From NCBI GenBank assembly GCA_023434205.1, contig JAEYTB010000061.1:1-11311 (forward strand): a DNA stretch of 11,311 nucleotides. The letters run 5' to 3'. Of the stretch, positions 6,824 through 11,311 are shown in pieces. The notes under the pieces are model-generated. The model was not told the DNA's origin, did no database searches, and was given only the letters and a program-made list of their open reading frames with translations. The position numbers and the translations under genes are program-made. How positions within the stretch are numbered: position 1 is the first letter of the stretch; each line of letters opens with the position of its first letter. The DNA is from Planctomycetota bacterium. Lineage in GTDB: Bacteria > Planctomycetota > Phycisphaerae > Phycisphaerales > UBA1924.

Positions 6824-6852
6824 AGCATAGAACCGCCCCCGCGGGCCGTCAA
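6824..6852 (-). promoter_or_regulatory. Promoter of the regulator-ahcY operon (TTGACG-N17-TATGCT)
   Basis: TTGACG (6852-6847) matches five of six bases of the sigma-70 -35 box, and TATGCT (6829-6824) four of six of the -10 box, at the ideal 17-base spacing. The -35 box overlaps the TGA stop codon of the upstream lipoprotein gene. The expected transcription start is about ten bases before the regulator's ATG. Confidence 0.7.
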
Positions 6853-7550
6853 TCCTGCTCCGGGACATCCGCGCTACGCGAGGCCGGCATGAAGTCGCTG
6901 GGAGCCAGCGCAAACGACGGCCCGGGAATCTCCCCGACCCGCCGCACCTCCTTGATCGTCTCCACGTTCTCCGGGTCGATGTAGTACGCCATCCGCAGGT
7001 GCCGCACCTGCTTCGGCCGATCCCCCAAAGACCCGTAGAAGTCCGCCAGCGCACGCTGCGGAGCGACAGTTTTTCCACCGTCCAGCTTCGCCGCCGTCCT
7101 GAACGCCTGCTGCGCCTCGTCCGCGTTCCCGATCTTCGACAGGTACGCCCCCTGCCGAAGGAAGTCCGTCACCCGCCCGCGCTCGCTCGTGTTCCGCGCC
7201 AGCAGCGTCGCCAGAGCCTCGCGCTCGCCCGCGGCGTACATCGCCTGCGCCAGCGCGTCCAGGTACTGGTCGTTCAGCGGGAAAACATCCAGGCACGTGT
7301 TCAGATGGTCGATCGCCGGCCGCGGCTCGCCCGCCGCGATCAACGCCTGCGCGTACTGGAAACGCACCTCCACATCCTCCGGCTTGCGGCGGATGTACTC
7401 CTCGTAGTCGGTCTTGGCGACGTCGAAGCGGCCGTGCTGCGCCGCGAACTCCGCGTTCTCCTTCACGATCGCAAGGGGGCGCTGGTTCGAGCAGCCGGTG
7501 GCGGCGAGCAGCGCAACCGCGCCCGCGAGGCAGAGACCTGAAAATCGCAT
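6849..7550 (-). CDS. TPR-repeat lipoprotein (233 aa)
   Basis: MRFSGLCLAGAVALLAATGC is a lipoprotein signal peptide with the lipobox ending at Cys20, so the mature protein should be lipid-anchored in the envelope. Residues about 35-190 are helical repeats of TPR type: RFDVAKTDYEEYIRRKPEDV, FQYAQALIAAGEPRPAIDHL, AQAMYAAGEREAL, AYLSKIGNADEAQQAFRTAA and FYGSLGDRPKQVRHLRMAYY. TPR domains mediate protein-protein contacts; no partner is visible. ATG 7550 is chosen over GTG 7559 because GAGGAG is eight bases upstream of ATG and overlaps GTG. A 42-base gap holding a separate promoter divides it from the regulator gene downstream, so read-through is possible but not required. No clear promoter was found in the divergent gap upstream. 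The function is unknown beyond fold and location. Confidence 0.88.
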   Translation of the reverse strand: MRFSGLCLAGAVALLAATGCSNQRPLAIVKENAEFAAQHGRFDVAKTDYEEYIRRKPEDVEVRFQYAQALIAAGEPRPAIDHLNTCLDVFPLNDQYLDALAQAMYAAGEREALATLLARNTSERGRVTDFLRQGAYLSKIGNADEAQQAFRTAAKLDGGKTVAPQRALADFYGSLGDRPKQVRHLRMAYYIDPENVETIKEVRRVGEIPGPSFALAPSDFMPASRSADVPEQD

Positions 7551-7558
7551 GTCCTTCA

Positions 7559-7564
7559 CTCCTC
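7559..7564 (-). promoter_or_regulatory. Ribosome binding site choosing ATG 7550
   Basis: GAGGAG on the minus strand is eight bases before ATG 7550 and shares its last base with the alternative GTG at 7559, which is therefore not the likely start. Confidence 0.6.
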
Positions 7565-7659
7565 AAGAGGACGCGTCCGTCGCGTCCGCGCGGGGGATAA
7601 TCCCGACGCCGGGGCACATGCTATCGACCTTTGCCCAGCCCCGCCTGCACGCATTCACC

Positions 7660-7663
7660 GGAG
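7660..7663 (+). promoter_or_regulatory. Ribosome binding site choosing GTG 7672
   Basis: GGAG is eight bases before GTG 7672. The in-frame ATG at 7618 has no comparable site, and conserved residues begin only after 7672. Confidence 0.5.
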
Positions 7664-7671
7664 CCCCCCAC

Positions 7672-8079
7672 GTGACCCGCACGGTCCTCCTCTGGCACTC
7701 CGACATCCCCCCGGAGGCGGGGCTCGGCGGCCCCCACTTCGACTGGCTCCTGGAACGCGAGCACGCCACAAAGCTCATCGCCTTCAGGCTGTGGGACCGG
7801 CCGGATTCCGTGCAATGCACAGGGTTTGAGGCGGAGCGGCTGACCGACCACCGCCCCGAATACCTCGACTACCAGGGCCCCGTCCGCGGCAACCGCGGGC
7901 GTGTGGAAAGGCTGGCGCAGGGCGTGTGCCTCAGCCTCGCGGAGTCACCCGACCGCCTCGAGGCCGCCTGCATCTTCGACGCCACCCCCCACCTCAGCCA
8001 CTCCTTTTTCGGGCAACCCGCCCAGGGTGGCCGATGGCAGTTCGTCTGCCGCGTGCTCCCCCGGGCCAATTTCCGCTAG
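7672..8079 (+). CDS. Stand-alone LigD 3'-phosphoesterase-like domain protein (135 aa)
   Basis: From the GTG start the protein reads VLLWHSD (His9), PHFDWLLE (His22, Asp24), LTDHRPEYLDYQGPV (His60, Tyr64) and NRGRVERL. The order and spacing recall the phosphoesterase module of bacterial DNA ligase D, whose signature is H...HYDxRLE followed by DHPxxYxxFEG and a glycine-rich turn; that module trims 3' ends by metal-dependent phosphoesterase chemistry. Both metal-ligand histidines, the aspartate, the later histidine and the tyrosine have counterparts. The arginine expected two residues after the aspartate is Leu26 here, so substrate or activity may differ. No polymerase or ligase domain is fused, and no Ku or LigD gene lies in the window. 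GTG 7672 is preferred for its GGAG site; ATG 7618 would add 18 residues of unlikely sequence. The family call rests on recalled motifs. Confidence 0.72.
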   Translation: MTRTVLLWHSDIPPEAGLGGPHFDWLLEREHATKLIAFRLWDRPDSVQCTGFEAERLTDHRPEYLDYQGPVRGNRGRVERLAQGVCLSLAESPDRLEAACIFDATPHLSHSFFGQPAQGGRWQFVCRVLPRANFR

Positions 8080-8098
8080 CCCCGGCCCCGGAGCGTGG

Positions 8099-8104
8099 TA
8101 TCCT
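8099..8104 (+). promoter_or_regulatory. Possible -10 box (TATCCT) upstream of the small gene
   Basis: GTGGTATCCT lies 78 bases before the ATG at 8182. The best -35 candidate, TAGCCC 16 bases upstream, is poor. The leader also holds GGGCGC-GTTCT-GCGCCC (8134-8150), a six-pair hairpin without a T-run. Confidence 0.3.
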
Positions 8105-8181
8105 GCGGTCAGACTACGTGCGTGTCTTCGGTAGGGCGCGTTCTGCGCCCGTCATCCCCCACTTCAGAAGGGAGTCAGCCG

Positions 8182-8547
8182 ATGCCTCACGACTTTGGTC
8201 CCGTCCGTTCCCAGGAGAGTGCCTCCCCCAGCGCCGTCGGAGGGGGGCTGCCCCGCACCGACGTCGGCTCCCCCAAAATCCAGGCCTTCGAACAGAGACT
8301 GGGCGGCGCCCGGAACGGCGAGGAACGCTGGAAGCGCTCGCCCAACGTCACCGGCAAGGGCGCTGTCCACGTCAAGAGCTTCCACTGCAAGCTCAACAAC
8401 GAGTCCATCGAGTTCATGGACCAGCAGGTCAACGAGTGGCTCGACGCCCACCCCCAGTACGAGGTCAAAATGGTGACCAGCGCCGTCGGCGAGTGGCAGG
8501 GCAAGCAGGGCCGCGAGCCCAACCTCGTCGTCCAGGTCTGGGTCTGA
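8182..8547 (+). CDS. Conserved-looking small protein of unknown function (121 aa)
   Basis: The start ATG has AGAAGGGAG about six bases upstream, a convincing ribosome site. Residues 1-60 are probably disordered: rich in Pro, Ser and Gly, then a basic charged stretch (EERWKRSPNVTGKG). Residues about 61-121 look like a compact alpha/beta domain: a strand (AVHVKSFHCKL), a helix (NESIEFMDQQVNEWLDAHP), a strand (YEVKMVTSAVGEW), a GKQGREP turn and a final strand (NLVVQVWV) ending at the C-terminus. There is no signal peptide or membrane segment, so it is probably cytoplasmic. The fold order faintly recalls small proteins such as sporulation protein Cse60, but this is a guess. I do not recognise the family. 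A terminator 72 bases after the stop suggests its own transcript. Confidence 0.8.
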   Translation: MPHDFGPVRSQESASPSAVGGGLPRTDVGSPKIQAFEQRLGGARNGEERWKRSPNVTGKGAVHVKSFHCKLNNESIEFMDQQVNEWLDAHPQYEVKMVTSAVGEWQGKQGREPNLVVQVWV

Positions 8548-8573
8548 CCCGCCCGCCGCCTCTCAAAATAGCC

Positions 8574-8601
8574 TTGCAGCCCCGGCCCCCGCCGGTAGAC
8601 T
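8574..8601 (+). promoter_or_regulatory. Candidate promoter TTGCAG-N16-TAGACT
   Basis: TTGCAG (8574-8579) and TAGACT (8596-8601) are 16 bases apart, the same form as the elements at 4177-4204 and 1888-1915. It lies 111 bases before the secreted dockerin gene, but a terminator hairpin (8619-8650) stands between them. Confidence 0.5.
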
Positions 8602-8605
8602 GCTC

Positions 8606-8653
8606 ATGCGTAGGGGTGAAACGCCCGGCTGGGGTGCCGGGCGTTTTTCTTAG
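8606..8653 (+). CDS. Possible 15-residue leader peptide across the terminator
   Basis: ATG at 8606 opens MRRGETPGWGAGRFS and stops at TAG 8651-8653. The frame begins four bases after the -10 box, so the message would be nearly leaderless. It covers the whole hairpin and T-tract at 8619-8650, so a translating ribosome could prevent hairpin formation. There is no ribosome binding site and no run of one regulatory codon, so chance is a real possibility. Confidence 0.25.
   Translation: MRRGETPGWGAGRFS
8619..8650 (+). terminator. Intrinsic terminator (or attenuator) between the small gene and the dockerin gene
   Basis: AAACGCCCGGC-TGGGGT-GCCGGGCGTTT is an eleven-pair perfect stem with a six-base loop, followed by TTCTT. 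It can end the transcript of the small gene stopping at 8547. If the promoter at 8574-8601 is real, it would also act as an early terminator or attenuator for the dockerin gene. Confidence 0.85.
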
Positions 8654-8711
8654 GATGACTCCGCGGCGTAACACCGCCCCGGGTTCCCCCCACGCACACA
8701 GGAGCCGCATC

Positions 8712-11108
8712 ATGTTCTCGACGCGTTGGCTCACGGGCCTGGCCGCCGCCGCGGGTGTCTCCCTCTCCACCGCATCCTGGGCCCAATGCACCGGCTTCAC
8801 CGTCTCCGCCTCCTCCGGCGCGGCCATCGTCCCCACCTCCACCGACAGCGGCAACCACGGCGACGACACCGTCACCAACCTCCCCCTGCCCTTCCCCGTC
8901 ACGCTCTACGGCGTCACCTACAACGCCGCGAGCGCCTCCAGCAACGGCAACCTCCAGTTCGGCACCGCATCCGGCGCCTACTTCAACGAGTGCCTCCCCA
9001 CCGGCCAGGTCGGCATCTCCCTGATGCCCCACTGGGACGACCTCCGCACCGACGGCGCCGGCCGCGGGATCTTCACCTCCGTCAGCGGCTCCGCCCCCGA
9101 GCGCGTCTTCAACATCGAGTGGCGCGCCGCCTACTACGACACCGGCGCAGCGCTCAACTTCCAGGTCCGCCTCTTCGAGGACGGCAGCAAGGTCGAGTAC
9201 ATCTACGGCACGATCCCCCAGGGCGGATCGGCCGCCACCGTCGGCGCCCAGCACACCACCTACCCGCACACCCAGTTCGCGTGCAACAGCGGGGGCCTCT
9301 CCTCGGGCCTCAAGATCACCCTCACCTGCACCAGCGGCCCGCTGCCCCCCCAGGGAACAGGCGGCGCCACCCCCGGCAACGTCTTCGCCTGCGGCGCCGG
9401 CTCCTCCACCCTCCTCACCGTGCAGGCCTCCTCGGGCTTCAACCCACCCAGCACCGGCCTCGCCGTCACCGGCAACCTCACCAGCATCGGCGGCCCCGCC
9501 GACCAGCCCTTCTACGACGACGGCTCCCACGGCGACGCGACCGCCGGCGACAACACCTTCAGCTTCCAGGCCCCCGTGCCCATCAGCACGCCCATCGGCA
9601 CCCGCGCCATCCAGTTCACCGTCTCCGACGACCAGCAGCGCAGCAACACCGGCTCCTTCTCCCTCAACGTCAGCCCCTGCCCCACCGCCGGGCCCGACGT
9701 CTACATCGGCAACATCAGCGACGTCTCCTTCTACGGCACCGTCGACGTCGACCCCTCCCCCGCCGTGCTCAACGTGAGCGCCTTCTCCGTCGGCACCGAC
9801 GCCTGCAACCAGGGCGATGTCCCTGTGCTCTGGATCGACCACGACAGCACGCCCGGCTACTCCCCCAACCAGCACCCCGTCATCGCCCAGAACATGTACC
9901 GCCTCAAGAACGGCGTCATGGAGCAGATCGGCCAGTCCTGGCTCAAGCACGGCTTTGTCTCCACCAACAGCCAGCTCTGCTCCACCCAGTGCGTCCCGCC
10001 CCCCATGGGCGGCGACCAGCTCGGCGTCAACTGCTCCGACCTCTACGGCTCATTCCTCAACGGCAACCAGCCCGGCCTCGGCCCGCGCAGCGAGGTCAAC
10101 GCCACCACCGGCGTCTTCCCCTGGCCCTTCGGCCAGCCCCCCGCCGTTGACCCCACCATCGGCAAGCGCCTCCAGGTCTACACCAGCGACGTCACCCCCG
10201 CCCTCAACCCCGGCGCGGTCTACATCGTCGACGGCCACTACGTCACCCAGGACGACGCCCAGTTCACCACCGGCGCCTCGCCCGCGAGCAACGGCCTCAA
10301 CAACCACTCCTACCGCATGATGAACGCCTCGTCGCTCCTCACCAACCCCGTCTTCGCGGGCAACACCGTCCGCTACAAGGCCGGCATCCACGCCTGGCGC
10401 GACCTCGACAGTTCCGTCGAGCTCGCCAACGCCCACTACACCGACACATCCCTCGTCGCCGCCGGCATCACCGCCCGCTTCGTCGTCGCCGCCAAGGTCT
10501 CCGACAACGGCAACGGCACCTGGCGCTACGAGTACGCCGTCTACAACACCAACGCCGACCGCGCCGCCGGCGCCTTCCGCGTCCCCGTCGACCCCGCCGC
10601 TTCCGTCACCAACATCGGCTTCCACGGCGTGTTCGCCCACTCCGGCGAGCCCTTCCCCAACACCGCCCTCAACCCCAGCCCCTGGCCCGGCGCCAAGGTC
10701 GGCGCTGAGGTCATCTGGAGCTGCGCGCCCTACAACCCCGCCGACGGCGGCAACAGCTCCAACGCCCTCCGCTGGGGCACCATGTACAACTTCCGCTTCG
10801 ACTGCGACCGCCCGCCCCAGCCCGCACCCGTCACCGTCGGCCTCTTCAAGCCCGCCACCCCCGCAAGCCCCGCGACCGAAGCCTCAACCCTGCTGAAGGC
10901 CCCCATCTCCCCCTGCGGCACCGCCGACTTCGACGGCGACGGCGACACCGGCACCGACGCCGACATCGAAGCCTTCTTCGCGTGCATGGCGGGCAACTGC
11001 TGCCCCACGTGCTGGCACATGGGCGTCGACTTCGACGGCGACGGCGACGTCGGCACCGACGCCGACATCGAGTCCTTCTTCCGCGTCCTCGCCGGCGGCA
11101 ACTGCTGA
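8712..11108 (+). CDS. Secreted multidomain protein with C-terminal GC-type dockerin pair (798 aa)
   Basis: MFSTRWLTGLAAAAGVSLSTASWA is a Sec signal peptide with likely cleavage after Ala24. Residues about 26-206 form a cysteine-bearing beta domain with LPLPFPVTLYGVTYN, SSNGNLQFG and MPHWDDLRTD, as in nidogen-like planctomycete surface proteins. Residues about 219-323 look like an Ig-type beta sandwich. Residues about 324-700 form one large domain with LWIDHD, NQHPVIAQNMYRLKNGVMEQ, WLKHGF, LGPRSEVNATTGVFPWPF, YEYAVYNTNADRAAGAFRVP and NALRWGTMYNFRFDC, which I associate with secreted planctomycete proteins of unknown role. The C-terminus carries two calcium-loop repeats, DFDGDGDTGTDADIEAFF (739-756) and DFDGDGDVGTDADIESFF (773-790), with Cys-rich flanks (GNCCPTC, GGNC). 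This matches the 'GC-type dockerin' that probably tethers such proteins at the cell surface. ATG 8712 has GGAG seven bases upstream; the open frame further upstream lacks coding character. Confidence 0.92.
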   Translation: MFSTRWLTGLAAAAGVSLSTASWAQCTGFTVSASSGAAIVPTSTDSGNHGDDTVTNLPLPFPVTLYGVTYNAASASSNGNLQFGTASGAYFNECLPTGQVGISLMPHWDDLRTDGAGRGIFTSVSGSAPERVFNIEWRAAYYDTGAALNFQVRLFEDGSKVEYIYGTIPQGGSAATVGAQHTTYPHTQFACNSGGLSSGLKITLTCTSGPLPPQGTGGATPGNVFACGAGSSTLLTVQASSGFNPPSTGLAVTGNLTSIGGPADQPFYDDGSHGDATAGDNTFSFQAPVPISTPIGTRAIQFTVSDDQQRSNTGSFSLNVSPCPTAGPDVYIGNISDVSFYGTVDVDPSPAVLNVSAFSVGTDACNQGDVPVLWIDHDSTPGYSPNQHPVIAQNMYRLKNGVMEQIGQSWLKHGFVSTNSQLCSTQCVPPPMGGDQLGVNCSDLYGSFLNGNQPGLGPRSEVNATTGVFPWPFGQPPAVDPTIGKRLQVYTSDVTPALNPGAVYIVDGHYVTQDDAQFTTGASPASNGLNNHSYRMMNASSLLTNPVFAGNTVRYKAGIHAWRDLDSSVELANAHYTDTSLVAAGITARFVVAAKVSDNGNGTWRYEYAVYNTNADRAAGAFRVPVDPAASVTNIGFHGVFAHSGEPFPNTALNPSPWPGAKVGAEVIWSCAPYNPADGGNSSNALRWGTMYNFRFDCDRPPQPAPVTVGLFKPATPASPATEASTLLKAPISPCGTADFDGDGDTGTDADIEAFFACMAGNCCPTCWHMGVDFDGDGDVGTDADIESFFRVLAGGNC
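10926..11071 (+). repeat. Two 44-base direct repeats encoding the dockerin calcium loops
   Basis: Positions 10926-10969 and 11028-11071 differ at only two adjacent bases and are 102 bases apart. Each encodes D-F-D-G-D-G-D-x-G-T-D-A-D-I-E, the calcium-binding loop and start of the helix. The near identity at DNA level suggests recent duplication, conversion or strong codon constraint. Confidence 0.9.
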
Positions 11109-11129
11109 GTCACCCAGCCCACCAATGAA

Positions 11130-11157
11130 AAGGGCCCGGTCGCACAACCGGGCCCTT
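11130..11157 (+). terminator. Bidirectional terminator between convergent genes
   Basis: AAGGGCCCGGT-CGCACA-ACCGGGCCCTT is an eleven-pair perfect stem. On the plus strand CTTGTTT follows; on the minus strand TTTTCATT follows. It lies 21 bases after the dockerin stop and 25 bases after the stop of the convergent minus-strand gene, so it can serve both. Confidence 0.85.
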
Positions 11158-11182
11158 CTTGTTTCTCACGAAGGCGGAAGCC

Positions 11183-11311
11183 TTACCGCTTATCCCGCGT
11201 GATCTGCGCGTACGCGTTGTGGTTGTGGATCGACTCAAAGTTCTCCGAGTTGATCGAGTACCACGTGATCCGGTCGTCCTTCTCCAGCGCCAGCGCCAGG
11301 TCCCGCACGAT
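11183..11311 (-). CDS. C-terminal end of an unidentified protein (cut by window edge)
   Basis: A minus-strand frame enters from the right edge and ends with TAA at 11185-11183, giving 42 C-terminal residues. The sequence has a charged helix-like start (RDLALALEKDDR), then ITWYSINSENFESIHNHNAY and a basic end (ITRDKR). GC-ending codons and a terminator at the right distance support a real gene. No start, domain or family can be recognised from this fragment. Confidence 0.6.
   Translation of the reverse strand: MVRDLALALEKDDRITWYSINSENFESIHNHNAYAQITRDKR

Noticed and set aside
7596..7601. GATAAT as a -10 box for the LigD-like gene
   Set aside because: It matches five of six consensus bases, but nothing resembling a -35 box lies 16-18 bases upstream, so it is not listed as a promoter.
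8134..8150. Hairpin GGGCGC-GTTCT-GCGCCC as terminator of the LigD-like gene
   Set aside because: The six-pair stem is followed by GTCATCC with no T-run, so it is mentioned only as leader structure.
7926..8711. N-terminal extension of the dockerin protein
   Set aside because: The frame stays open by GC bias across two other genes and a terminator. A signal peptide and GGAG site mark ATG 8712 as the start.
8604..10640. Minus-strand Gly/Val/Ala-rich frames opposite the dockerin gene
   Set aside because: Composition is that of a reversed high-GC coding sequence; the plus strand has a signal peptide, ribosome site and dockerin repeats.

Overview
The window looks like a chromosomal segment of a GC-rich planctomycete, most likely of the Phycisphaerae. 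This is inferred from three things: a cluster of paralogous pseudopilins, a secreted protein ending in a cysteine-flanked ('GC-type') dockerin pair, and very high GC with long shadow reading frames on the opposite strand. No mobile element, CRISPR array, tRNA or rRNA was seen, and no intergenic gap exceeds 223 bases.

Positions 1-7550 are read on the minus strand. In transcription order they hold: a TPR lipoprotein (7550-6849); an ArsR-type regulator fused to a SAM-methyltransferase fold (6806-5838), with a good promoter and an inverted repeat over its own start; S-adenosylhomocysteine hydrolase ahcY (5806-4280), closed by a strong terminator; three paralogous type II pseudopilin-like proteins (4107-3073, 3051-2011, 1787-705); a terminator-like hairpin; and the N-terminal part of an AsmA-like membrane-anchored protein running off the left edge (651-1). 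The regulator and ahcY form an SAH-sensing unit in the style of SahR: AhcY removes SAH, the by-product of SAM-dependent methylation, and the regulator probably senses SAH or SAM and represses its own operon.

Positions 7672-11108 are read on the plus strand. They hold a 135-residue protein that keeps the signature residues of the LigD 3'-phosphoesterase domain, a 121-residue protein of unknown function, and a 798-residue secreted multidomain protein ending in a dockerin. A bidirectional terminator (11130-11157) separates this last gene from the C-terminal end of a minus-strand gene entering from the right edge.

The least ordinary signals are regulatory. Several predicted promoters share TTGCnn-N16-TAGA(C/G)T or a close -10 variant. 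Each is followed at or near the predicted transcript start by a GC-rich hairpin. One hairpin plus U-run ends directly at an AUG. Another is covered exactly by a 15-codon open frame ending just beyond its T-tract. The regulator's operator, -10 box and start codon are packed into about 30 bases.
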